64,000 nucleotides of DNA from Afifellaceae bacterium (GTDB lineage Bacteria > Pseudomonadota > Alphaproteobacteria > Rhizobiales > Afifellaceae), in the NCBI GenBank assembly GCA_028284625.1, contig JANQRH010000008.1, positions 62,001 through 126,000 of the forward strand, written 5' to 3'. The notes under the pieces are model-generated. The model saw nothing but the letters and a program-made list of their open reading frames with translations, did no database searches and had not been told where the DNA came from. The translations under genes were made by a program, and so were the position numbers. Shown piece after piece: positions 36,004-45,065 of this stretch. Position 1 is the first letter of the stretch. Every line of letters starts with the position of its first letter.

Positions 36004-37629
36004 GTGATGAAACGCTTGCTTGGTGGCCTTGCGGTGTCGACCGCGCTGTCACTGGCCGCTCCGGCCGTGGCAGAGGACGTGATTGAGAATCCGCTGGCGG
36101 ACGAGCGTGTGCGGCAGGCGATCGCCTACGCGCTCGACATGGAGACGATCGTCGACACGCTGTTTGAGGGCAAAGCGATCGTTGCCGATTCAATGATCCC
36201 CAACGGCCCATGGAAGGCGCCCGGGCTGGAGCCCTATGCCTACGATCCCGACAAAGCGCGCGCACTGCTTGAGGACGCCGGTTGGGACGAAGGCTACGTC
36301 CTGGACGTGGTCTATTATTATGGCGATCAGCTCACCGTCGATCTGATGACCACCATGCAGGCCTATCTGGCCGATGTCGGCATGCAGATGACCTATCGCA
36401 AGCTGGAAGGTGATGTGATCGGCGAGCTGACTTCAGTGCCGGAAGACCCGCAATCCGACACATCCAAGGTGAGTTGGGATATCGCCTATGGGGCCAAGGC
36501 CGCGCTTGTGCTGCATGAGTACTACAACGTCTATCTCGACGGGAAGAGCGCCTACACGCCTTCGGAAGCGCCGCGGAACGAGTTGTTGCGGGCGATCAAC
36601 GGAACCGCCGACCTTGAAGAGCAGAAGGTCGCGTTCCAGGATTTTCAGCGGCTTGAGAGCGCGGAGCTGTCGGATATCCCGCTCTACTATCAGCAGATAT
36701 ACATCTTCGAGAGCAACCGTTTGGATCGCAATGGCGGACCTTACGGCAACGAGCAGTTCAACTACGATTGGAACATCGTGAACTGGACCATCGAGCCGGA
36801 CGAGAACGGCAAGGAAATCCTCTACACCAACAAAGGCCCGATCCAGTTCTTCACGCAGCCCTGGCTGAACCCCGGTCTGACCACGGACGCCAAGCTGCTC
36901 TACGACCGGCTGATGACGGCTAACGCCGCGCTTGTGCCGACCGATGGTCAGCTCGCGGAGGACGTCCAGGTCATGGATGGCGGCATGAAGGTAATGTTCG
37001 ACATCAGGGACAACGCCACCTGGCATGACGGAACGCCGGTTACCGGTGAAGACGTGTCCTGGTCGATCCATACGGCGCTGAAGGTGCCATCGCTGAACGG
37101 CGTCTTCGCCAACACCTTCCAATCCCTTGAAGGGGCGGCGGCCTATAAGGACGGCGATGCTGAGACGATCTCCGGCATTACGGTGGACGGCGACAAAATC
37201 ACGCTGACATTCGAGACGCTCGATCCAAACGTTCTGGTGACGTTCAGCCAGTTCCCGCCGTTGCCCAAGCACAAGCTTGAGGGCGTCAATCCGCTGGAGT
37301 TCCAGCAGCATTCGTTCTGGCAGAACCCGATCGGCTCCGGCCCCTATCGCGTGGAAGAAGTTCAGATGAACGACTTCACGCGCTTCGTGCCCTATGAGGA
37401 TTATTACGGTGGCGTCGCCAATATCGACGAGATCGTTGCCTTCCCCAGCGGCGACAACGATCCCAACGTGGTGAAGAACGCCGCCGCGGGTCGGCTCGAT
37501 TACGGCTTCACGAAGTCGGTGCCGGACGTTCAGGCGCTTGAGGCCATGGAGCACATGCGGGTCATTCCGGCCGACATCAATTATACTCGGTCGTTGCGGG
37601 TGAACGCTTTCCCAAAGAAGCCCAGCTAG
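36004..37629 (+). CDS. Circularly permuted ABC substrate-binding protein (SBP_bac_5 family)
   Basis: Exported binding protein of 541 residues with a Sec signal peptide (about 1-24) but with the two halves of the family in reversed order. Residues 28-275 carry what is normally the C-terminal half: NPLADERVRQAIAYALD, YAYDPDKARALLEDAGWDEG and the terminal SDIPLYYQQIYIFESNRL region. Residues 283-540 carry the normally N-terminal half: LYDRLMTANAALVPTDGQLA, DNATWHDGTPVTGEDVSW, IGSGPYRVEEV and NVVKNAAAGRLDYGF. The protein stops where the NP-x-DVRVR segment would normally follow. Three canonical relatives in this window (15815, 28355, 30058) have the usual order. It is one uninterrupted frame, followed by a terminator-like hairpin and four importer genes. 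ABC-importer role firm; substrate unknown, possibly a sugar acid or glycoside given its neighbours. Confidence 0.88.
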   Translation: MMKRLLGGLAVSTALSLAAPAVAEDVIENPLADERVRQAIAYALDMETIVDTLFEGKAIVADSMIPNGPWKAPGLEPYAYDPDKARALLEDAGWDEGYVLDVVYYYGDQLTVDLMTTMQAYLADVGMQMTYRKLEGDVIGELTSVPEDPQSDTSKVSWDIAYGAKAALVLHEYYNVYLDGKSAYTPSEAPRNELLRAINGTADLEEQKVAFQDFQRLESAELSDIPLYYQQIYIFESNRLDRNGGPYGNEQFNYDWNIVNWTIEPDENGKEILYTNKGPIQFFTQPWLNPGLTTDAKLLYDRLMTANAALVPTDGQLAEDVQVMDGGMKVMFDIRDNATWHDGTPVTGEDVSWSIHTALKVPSLNGVFANTFQSLEGAAAYKDGDAETISGITVDGDKITLTFETLDPNVLVTFSQFPPLPKHKLEGVNPLEFQQHSFWQNPIGSGPYRVEEVQMNDFTRFVPYEDYYGGVANIDEIVAFPSGDNDPNVVKNAAAGRLDYGFTKSVPDVQALEAMEHMRVIPADINYTRSLRVNAFPKKPS

Positions 37630-37639
37630 GCGGGCGATC

Positions 37640-37669
37640 GAAGCGGCCCGCACGGGCCGCTTCTTTTTT
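37640..37669 (+). terminator. Intrinsic terminator/attenuator after the permuted binding-protein gene
   Basis: Bases 37640-37649 pair perfectly with 37654-37663 around a 4-base loop, followed by six T at 37664-37669. It lies between the binding-protein stop (37629) and the permease start (37681), so partial termination would give more binding protein than permease. Confidence 0.8.
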
Positions 37670-37680
37670 GGGCGGGGATC

Positions 37681-38640
37681 ATGCTGACCTATATCATTCG
37701 CCGCATCCTCGCACTCATCCCGATGCTGCTGGTCATCAGCTTCCTGGTCTATCTGGGCCTGGAGCTGACGCCCGGCGATGCGGTCAGCTACATGATCCCG
37801 CCCGATGTGGCGGGCAATCTGTCTGCCGAAGACCTCAACGCGTTGCGCGAGCAGCTGGGCCTCAACAAGTCCTTCCTGGAACGCTACGGCATCTGGCTCT
37901 TCAACGTTCTGCAAGGCAATTTTGGGCACTCGCTGGAAGGCGGCGTGCCGATCAAGGACATATTCCTGGACCGGCTTCCGGCGACGCTTGAGTTGTCGGC
38001 CGTCGCCATCTTCTTCTCCACGGTTTTCGGCTGTGTGCTCGGCACGATCGGCGCGCTCAAGCGCGGTTCGGCGACCGACAGCGGGCTCACCGTCGCCGGG
38101 ATGCTGGGCGTTTCGATCCCGGAGTTCTTCTTCGGGCTGGTCGCGCTCTCGTACTTCTCTCTGCATCTGGAATGGCTGCCGGTGGGAGGGCGGCTTCTGC
38201 CCGGGCATGACAGCTATTGGGACCGCATACCGCATCTTGTGCTGCCCGGCCTTGTCTTGTCGCTGATGATGACGGCCGGGGTGATGCGCTATTCGCGCGC
38301 CGCCATGCTCGATGCGTTGGGGCGCGAATATATCCGCACAGCGCGCGCCAAGGGCCTGCCGGAATGGCGCGTCAACCTGATGCACGGACTTCGCACCGCG
38401 CTGACACCCGTCATCGTGCTGATCGGCTTTCGCCTGCCGACGCTGATCGGTGGCTCGGTGATCATCGAGCAGATTTTCCAGTGGCCGGGCGTCGGCAACG
38501 AATTCATCGCCGCCGTGCGGGGACAAGACTATCCGCTGGTGATGATGATCGCGCTGTTCTCGGTGCTGGCGATGCTGCTCGCCAGTCTGATCATCGACAT
38601 CTTGACGGCGCTTATCGATCCGCGCGTCCGGTTGGAGTAG
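37681..38640 (+). CDS. Peptide-type ABC transporter, permease (DppB-like), third system
   Basis: Inner-membrane permease of 319 residues. Family marks: YIIRRILALIPMLLVISFLV, ELTPGDAVSYMIPPD, the LDRLPATLELSAVAIFF region, the coupling loop EYIRTARAKGLPEWRV and IIEQIFQWPGVGNEFIAA. It follows the terminator-like hairpin and is 4 bases before the DppC-like gene. Confidence 0.92.
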   Translation: MLTYIIRRILALIPMLLVISFLVYLGLELTPGDAVSYMIPPDVAGNLSAEDLNALREQLGLNKSFLERYGIWLFNVLQGNFGHSLEGGVPIKDIFLDRLPATLELSAVAIFFSTVFGCVLGTIGALKRGSATDSGLTVAGMLGVSIPEFFFGLVALSYFSLHLEWLPVGGRLLPGHDSYWDRIPHLVLPGLVLSLMMTAGVMRYSRAAMLDALGREYIRTARAKGLPEWRVNLMHGLRTALTPVIVLIGFRLPTLIGGSVIIEQIFQWPGVGNEFIAAVRGQDYPLVMMIALFSVLAMLLASLIIDILTALIDPRVRLE

Positions 38641-38644
38641 CACG

Positions 38645-39559
38645 ATGTCCGACGCTACCCTCAACGCCAGATTCGACCGCATCCGTGCGTTGGAGGAAGC
38701 CGGCAAGCTCAGAGCACGCACCGGCAGCCGCGCGCTCAGGAAGCTGACCAACAACCGCCTCGCAGTGCTCGGGCTTGTTCTGTTTGCGATCATCCTTCTG
38801 GCGAGCATCTTTGCGCCGCTCCTCACGGCTCACGATCCGCTCAAGATCGATCTGCGCGGCCGGCTTGATCCGCCGTCGTGGGAGCATTGGTTCGGCACCG
38901 ACATGACCGGACGCGACGTCTTTGCCCGCGTGCTTTATGGCGGACGCATCTCCATCCTCGTCGGCCTGGGCTCTGCGTTAGTCGCCGCCCTGATCGGCGT
39001 GGGGATCGGCACCTATACCGGCTACCGTGGCGGCTGGCTCGATGTCGTCGCGCTGCGCGTGTCGGAAATCTTCATGTCCTTTCCGCAGATCATCCTGGTC
39101 CTGCTGCTTGTCTCGATTGTCGGCCAGAGCCTCGTCAATCTGATCGTCATCTTCGTCATCACCGGTTGGGGGCCGATGTATCGGCTGACGCGGGCGCGCA
39201 TGCTGTCGCTGCGGGAAGAGGAATACGTTCAGGCGTTGCAGGCCTTCGGCGTGTCGACATTCAAGATCTGCTACAAACACATGCTCCCCAATGCGCTCGG
39301 GCCGATCATGGTCAACATCACGCTGACCACGGCGATGTTCATCCTCGCCGAGGCGGGCTTGTCGTTCCTGGGGCTCGGCGTGCCGCTCAACATCCCGACC
39401 TGGGGCAACATCTTGAACGCTGCGCAGGACCTGCGTGTCTTGCAGAACTATTGGTGGATCTGGCTGCCGGTCGGGGCGGTGATCTCGCTGTTCGTGCTGT
39501 CGGTGAACTTCATCGGCGACGGGTTGCGCGACAGCACCGACCCCACGCAACAGGGGTGA
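38645..39559 (+). CDS. Peptide-type ABC transporter, permease (DppC-like), third system
   Basis: Inner-membrane permease of 304 residues. The N-terminal cytoplasmic stretch (RKLTNNRLAVLGLVLF) leads to the first helix; HWFGTDMTGRDVFARVLYGG, EEYVQALQAFGVSTFKI, AGLSFLGLGVPLNIPTWGNI and NFIGDGLRDSTDP are the family signatures. It partners the DppB-like permease. Confidence 0.92.
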   Translation: MSDATLNARFDRIRALEEAGKLRARTGSRALRKLTNNRLAVLGLVLFAIILLASIFAPLLTAHDPLKIDLRGRLDPPSWEHWFGTDMTGRDVFARVLYGGRISILVGLGSALVAALIGVGIGTYTGYRGGWLDVVALRVSEIFMSFPQIILVLLLVSIVGQSLVNLIVIFVITGWGPMYRLTRARMLSLREEEYVQALQAFGVSTFKICYKHMLPNALGPIMVNITLTTAMFILAEAGLSFLGLGVPLNIPTWGNILNAAQDLRVLQNYWWIWLPVGAVISLFVLSVNFIGDGLRDSTDPTQQG

Positions 39560-39564
39560 CGCAG

Positions 39565-40555
<991 letters not shown>

Positions 40556-40566
<11 letters not shown>

Positions 40567-41554
40567 GCCCATCCTGACGCTGCGCGACGTTCGCACCTAC
40601 TTTCCGGTCAAGAAAGGTGTGTTTCGCTCCACAGTCGGCCATGTGAAAGCCGTCGATGGCGTCGACCTTGAAGTGCGCCGCGGCGAAGTGCTCGGCCTTG
40701 TCGGCGAGTCCGGTTGCGGCAAGACCACGCTGGGCAAGTCGATCCTGCAATTGGTCAGGCCCACGGGCGGCGAGGTCATCTATCATGACGGCGATAGCGA
40801 TGTCGGCCTGTCGGCGCTGACGAGCGACGCGATGGTGCCCTATCGCAAGAGGCTGCAGATCGTCTTTCAGGACCCGTATTCGTCGCTCAACCCGGCCTTC
40901 ACGATCTTCGGCTCGCTTGAGGACCCGCTGATCAAATACGGCGTGCGTTCCCGCGCCGATCGCCGCAAGATCATCGGCGACCTTCTGGATGCAGTGAACC
41001 TGCCGCGCGAATACATGGATCGCTATCCGAGCGAGTTCTCAGGCGGTCAGCGTCAACGCGTCGGCATTGCGCGCGCGCTTTGCATCGAGCCGGAGTTGAT
41101 CGTCTGCGACGAGCCAGTAAGCGCGCTCGATGTTTCGGTTCAGGCGCAGGTGTTGCATCTTCTCATGCAGCTCAAGCGCGATCGCGGTCTGACCTACATT
41201 TTCATCACGCACGATCTCAGCGTCACCGAATATATCTGTGACCGCATTGCGGTCATGTATCTCGGCCGGATCGTGGAACTGGCCGACACGGAGGACGTGT
41301 TCGCCAACACGCTGCATCCTTATACGAAGGCGCTGCTCTCAGCGATTCCGGTGGCCGATCTCGACAAGAAGACGGACCGGATTGTGCTTGAAGGCGATGT
41401 GCCGAGCCCGGTCGATCCGCCGTCCGGCTGTCCGTTCCATCCGCGCTGCCGTCACGCGATCGATATCTGCAAGTCGGAACGTCCGCTCCTGCGGCCCTTC
41501 GGGAGCGCTGGCCATCTCGCCGCATGCCACCGTGTCGAGGAGATCGTGGAGTAG
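40556..41554 (+). CDS. Peptide-type ABC transporter, ATP-binding protein (DppF/OppF-like), third system
   Basis: Cytoplasmic ATPase of 332 residues. Two starts are possible, 40541 and 40556; the second has AAAGG at a 6-base spacing and gives [19 protein letters not shown], the usual DppF opening. Walker [10 protein letters not shown] at 50-58, signature [15 protein letters not shown], Walker [13 protein letters not shown], and C-terminal [15 protein letters not shown] cluster. Last gene of the importer with the permuted binding protein. Confidence 0.91.
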
Positions 41555-41568
41555 GTGAATGGAAGGCG

Positions 41569-41585
41569 GGCCGGCAACGACGGCC
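41569..41585. terminator. Possible bidirectional hairpin between convergent genes
   Basis: GGCCG at 41569-41573 pairs with CGGCC at 41581-41585 around a 7-base loop in the 34-base gap between the third importer and the amidohydrolase gene. Outer bases pair only partly and there is no T-run. Confidence 0.3.
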
Positions 41586-41588
41586 GGT

Positions 41589-43004
41589 TCACGTCCGCAT
41601 GTGGCGGCCGTCGCGATAATAGCGACGGATTGCTTCGCGGCGCGCCTCGGATTTGGCGACGGCGTCGTCGCCTCCGGATGAGCGCGCCTGCGCGATGAGT
41701 TCGACATTGGCGGCGTCAAAGTCGAAGCCGACCAGCTTCCCATCACAGACGACGTCCTCGCCCGCGACGATCAGCTGTTTGACATGCCGACGTTCGAGCC
41801 GCGCGAAAGCAAGATCAAGAAGTGAGGTGCCGTTGTTGAGTCGGTCGGCGATGATCGGTTCCAGGTCAAGGACGAGCAGATCGGCCAGCGATCCGGGTTG
41901 CAGCGTGCCGTAATCCGTCTGCCCGTCGAAGACGTGGAACCCGTCGGCAAATGCGGCTTTGAGGATTCGTGCGGGCGGCATCTGGTTTGTGAGCGCCATG
42001 CCGCTGTGCAGCCGGCCAAGCAGCCGCCACTCGCGGAAGACATCCTGGTCGTCGTCGAACGCCGCGCCATCCAGGCCAACCGCGAACGCCAATCCATGCT
42101 CGATGAACGCCGCGACGGGCGCAATCCCGGAACGCAAACGCAGATTGGAGGACGTGTTCACGGCCACGGTGACGCCGCGCTCGGCGAGCAACTCGCATTC
42201 GTCGGGGCGGAGCCAGACGCCATGCGCGATTGTCAGGCGCGGCGAAAGGAGGCCGATCGCGTCAAGGCGGCGGATTGGACCTTCAGGCCATTCTTGGTCG
42301 AGCCATTGTCGTTGACGCTCCGTTTCCAGGAGGTGCATGTGGACCCGCATGTTCTCGCGGGCAGAAATCTCGGCGATCGTCTCAAGCGTCGAAAACGCGC
42401 ACCATTGCGGGCCGATAGGTCCGAGCTGGACATTGAACCTGTCCGTCTGGTGGGCGTCACGAACCGCCAGGGCATTGTCGATCTGCTCGGCGCCTGAGGG
42501 TCCGACATCGGCGGCCTCCAGGAGTTCGGGCGGATAGCCCAATCCGGCAAGCGGCGAGGGGTCGCCATAGACATGCGGATTGCGGTCGGTGATCGGGCAG
42601 GAGAAAGCGACGCGCATGCCGACAGCTTCCGCGGCGGTGGCCGCCGCTCGTGCCTCATCCGCGATGCGATCGCGGCGCAGCGAATTGTGGCAGTGCACCG
42701 TTGTACCGATGCCTGAAAGGGCCATGCGGCCGAACGCCACCTTCGCCTCCAGCTCCGGATCGGTCTGTGGCCGGTTGGCGAGACCCGGTATCCAGCATTC
42801 AAGAGCGTCATCCGGCGCGCCGCAGGCGAGCGTGGCGATGCCGTAGCCATGATCATGGGCGTTCACCAGAGCCGGCGTCGCCAGCAAGGTCGCTGACGGT
42901 GCGTCGGTGCCGCTGACGCGGATGCGGTCGCCCTCGATGGCGATTTCCTTGGGGCCGTCGATCCGATCGAAGGCGGGCCCGGAAAGGATGTTGGCGATGA
43001 TCAT
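41589..43004 (-). CDS. Amidohydrolase, deaminase-like (ATZ/TRZ type)
   Basis: Metal hydrolase of 471 residues. The ATG at 43004 gives a 4-base ATGA overlap with the LysR stop; the frame is open upstream inside LysR but without homology. Motifs: H50 and H52 (NAHDHGYG), H224 in RVHMHLLETERQ with E228, H261 in TIAHGVWL and D312 in VGLDGAAFDD. This order matches the ATZ/TRZ and cytosine/guanine-deaminase-like branch, which removes amino or other leaving groups from heterocycles. Last gene of the nine-gene operon, so the imported compound may contain a ring nitrogen (inference). Confidence 0.85.
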   Translation of the reverse strand: MIIANILSGPAFDRIDGPKEIAIEGDRIRVSGTDAPSATLLATPALVNAHDHGYGIATLACGAPDDALECWIPGLANRPQTDPELEAKVAFGRMALSGIGTTVHCHNSLRRDRIADEARAAATAAEAVGMRVAFSCPITDRNPHVYGDPSPLAGLGYPPELLEAADVGPSGAEQIDNALAVRDAHQTDRFNVQLGPIGPQWCAFSTLETIAEISARENMRVHMHLLETERQRQWLDQEWPEGPIRRLDAIGLLSPRLTIAHGVWLRPDECELLAERGVTVAVNTSSNLRLRSGIAPVAAFIEHGLAFAVGLDGAAFDDDQDVFREWRLLGRLHSGMALTNQMPPARILKAAFADGFHVFDGQTDYGTLQPGSLADLLVLDLEPIIADRLNNGTSLLDLAFARLERRHVKQLIVAGEDVVCDGKLVGFDFDAANVELIAQARSSGGDDAVAKSEARREAIRRYYRDGRHMRT

Positions 43005-43921
43005 CGCGTGGGCGGCGAGGCCGCGGACGTTTCGTCTTCCAGAATGCGGGAGAGACAACCGGCGAAGACCTCCACCGCCCGGCTTACGCGCCGCGTCGCG
43101 GCAATGATCGTGACGAGCGCCAGCGATGCGGGCTTGTCCTCCGCAAGCGGGACGGCGACCAATGTGCCGGCTTGAAGCTCTTGGATGAAGCCGAAGCGGG
43201 TGAAGAAGCCGATGCCGGCGCCACGCAGGATCAAACCCTTGCTGGCGACGATCGTGTTGGTGATCAGGAACGGCTCGGAATCCCGCGTGGCTGCCTCCAC
43301 CTCCACGCCGAGAAATGCGCCAACCCGGCTGGAATCCTCCTGAAGGATGATGTCGTGGGCCAGACAGTCGAAGATGGAGAGGCGCTTGGCCTTGGCGAGC
43401 GGATGCTTGGCATGCATGACCGCGCACAAATTCGCCGGCACCTTGTTTAGCACGGCAAGGCCGGGATGGGCCTGGGACTCGAAGGTGAGCCCGATGTCGG
43501 CACTGTCGTTGCTGACCTGCCGGGTCACGCCGGCCGGGTCCGACGTTACGATCCGAAACGAGACGCCGGGATGCTGTTTGCGGAATTCGATGATGGCGCG
43601 CGGCAGGATGTGAACGGTCAGGCTGTCGAGCGTGGCGATCCGGACTTGCCCGGTCAGTTGTCCTTGCGCTTCACCGATCTCGCTCAGAACCGCGTCGAAA
43701 TCATGCAGCGCGCGACGGGCATGTTCGACGATAAGAAGCCCGTTCGCAGTAGCTTTCAGTCCGCTTGCGCGCCGCTCGAAGAGTTCCAGACCGAGTCGCT
43801 CCTCAAGCTGTAGGATTTGTCGGTTGATCGCTGATGCGGAGATGTTGAGCTCTTGCGACGCGCGCCGCACCGAGCCGAACCGGGCAACGGCGTCGACATA
43901 TTTCAGGACTGCGGCATGCAT
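43001..43921 (-). CDS. LysR-family transcriptional regulator (embedded in operon)
   Basis: Regulator of 306 residues with an N-terminal helix-turn-helix at about 5-65 (RFGSVRRASQELNISASAIN, LEERLGLELFERRASG) and a LysR effector domain (GQVRIATLDSLTVHILPRAI). Unusually it is the eighth gene of a same-strand operon, between ferredoxin and amidohydrolase, rather than divergent. It probably controls the operon from the promoter near 50320-50617 or an internal one. Confidence 0.88.
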   Translation of the reverse strand: MHAAVLKYVDAVARFGSVRRASQELNISASAINRQILQLEERLGLELFERRASGLKATANGLLIVEHARRALHDFDAVLSEIGEAQGQLTGQVRIATLDSLTVHILPRAIIEFRKQHPGVSFRIVTSDPAGVTRQVSNDSADIGLTFESQAHPGLAVLNKVPANLCAVMHAKHPLAKAKRLSIFDCLAHDIILQEDSSRVGAFLGVEVEAATRDSEPFLITNTIVASKGLILRGAGIGFFTRFGFIQELQAGTLVAVPLAEDKPASLALVTIIAATRRVSRAVEVFAGCLSRILEDETSAASPPTR

Positions 43922-43936
43922 GGTCTTTAAGCGGCG

Positions 43937-44272
43937 TCACTTCTTCGCCTGGGGGAGCGCGCTCACTCTCGGATCATCAGCGTTGGTGATGAATTCGTCG
44001 TCGTCAAATCCGCCGGGCATTCCCCAACCTGTCACATCGGGCCCAAAGAAATCGCGGTTGATCTCGGCATAGTGCTGCCATGCCTCCGGCAATTTGTCCT
44101 CAACGAAGATCGCGTCGACCGGACACACAGACACGCACAAGCCGCAATTCACGCACTCGTCCGGTTGGATATACATCATCCGGCCGCCGACATAGATGCA
44201 GTCGACGGGACAGACAAGGAGGCATTCGCCGTCCTTCACGTCGACACAGGGCTCTGTAATGACGTAGGTCAT
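43937..44272 (-). CDS. fdxA: 7Fe ferredoxin (FdxA-like)
   Basis: Small cytoplasmic electron carrier of 111 residues. Cysteines at 9, 17, 21 and 25 in the first half and 40, 43, 46 and 50 (CVNCGLCVSVCP) in the second match the [3Fe-4S][4Fe-4S] FdxA pattern: 9, 17 and 50 for the 3Fe cluster, 21, 40, 43 and 46 for the 4Fe cluster. The acidic C-terminal tail is typical. Between the enoyl-CoA hydratase and LysR genes; probably takes or gives electrons to the FAD oxidoreductase or another partner of the pathway. Confidence 0.88.
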   Translation of the reverse strand: MTYVITEPCVDVKDGECLLVCPVDCIYVGGRMMYIQPDECVNCGLCVSVCPVDAIFVEDKLPEAWQHYAEINRDFFGPDVTGWGMPGGFDDDEFITNADDPRVSALPQAKK

Positions 44273-44288
44273 CCGCTCTCGCTAGCGC

Positions 44289-45065
44289 TTACCGCCCCTT
44301 CCAGACCGGCGGGCGTTTCTGCAGAAAAGCCTGCACGCCTTCCTCGCTGTCTTCGCTCACCAGCGCTGCCATCAGCGGATCGGTCCGCAACCGCACGGCG
44401 TCGCGCGCCACCATGTGGGCCGTATTTCGGACCGTGTGCTTGATCGCGCGGACCGAAAGCGGTGCGGAGGCAAGGATGTCACCGACCCATCGTTCCACCG
44501 CGCCATCGAGCTCGTCGCGGCTGACCAGATCGTTGACCAGGCCCCACCGTTCCATGTCGGCCGCCGGCACGCGTGCGCCGGTCATCATCATACCGAGTGC
44601 AGCGTTCCGCGGGATAAGCCGCGACAGCATGACCATGCCGCCGTCGAGCGGCAGTCGGCCGACGCGGGCTTCCGTCAGGCCAAAACTTGCCTCGTCGCAG
44701 GCGACGACAATGTCGGCGCCGAGCACAATCTCGAAGCCGCCGCCCAGCGCAAATCCGTTGACACGGGCGATCACCGGGATGTCGAGGCCGGTCCTCAGCG
44801 CAATGCCGCCGAAGCCGTTCGGCCGGCTTTGCGCCCAATAATCGACGCCGTCTGCGGCCTGCGGCTCCTTCATGTCCGCGCCGGCGCAGAAGGCTCGCTC
44901 ACCCGCGCCGGTCAGCACGATACAGCGCACATCGTCGCGCTCTTCGATCTCGGTCCAGATCTCGTTCAGCCGCAACTCGGTCGCGCGGTCGACAGCGTTC
45001 ATCCGCTCCGGGCGATCGATGGTCACCCGCGCGACATGGTCCTCACACGTGAAGCGGACGCTCAT
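44289..45065 (-). CDS. Enoyl-CoA hydratase/isomerase (crotonase family)
   Basis: Cytoplasmic crotonase-fold enzyme of 258 residues. The oxyanion-hole segment AFCAGADMKEP (about 58-68) and NGFALGGGFEIVLGADIV are present, and both catalytic glutamates of hydratases are kept: E112 (GGGFE) and E132 (FGLTEARVG). So it should be able to add or remove water from an enoyl-CoA. The pairing with a CaiB-type CoA-transferase by 4-base overlap recalls CaiB/CaiD of carnitine metabolism, but the substrate here is unknown. Confidence 0.9.
   Translation of the reverse strand: MSVRFTCEDHVARVTIDRPERMNAVDRATELRLNEIWTEIEERDDVRCIVLTGAGERAFCAGADMKEPQAADGVDYWAQSRPNGFGGIALRTGLDIPVIARVNGFALGGGFEIVLGADIVVACDEASFGLTEARVGRLPLDGGMVMLSRLIPRNAALGMMMTGARVPAADMERWGLVNDLVSRDELDGAVERWVGDILASAPLSVRAIKHTVRNTAHMVARDAVRLRTDPLMAALVSEDSEEGVQAFLQKRPPVWKGR

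Noticed and set aside
36004-37629. Permuted binding protein as an assembly or recombination artefact
   Set aside because: The frame is intact, has its own signal peptide, stop and downstream terminator, and the join between halves is smooth. An artefact would be unlikely to give all of these.
36433-38826. A 797-residue antisense open frame across the permuted binding protein and permease
   Set aside because: It has no domain or plausible start context and lies opposite certain genes, crossing the terminator-like hairpin.
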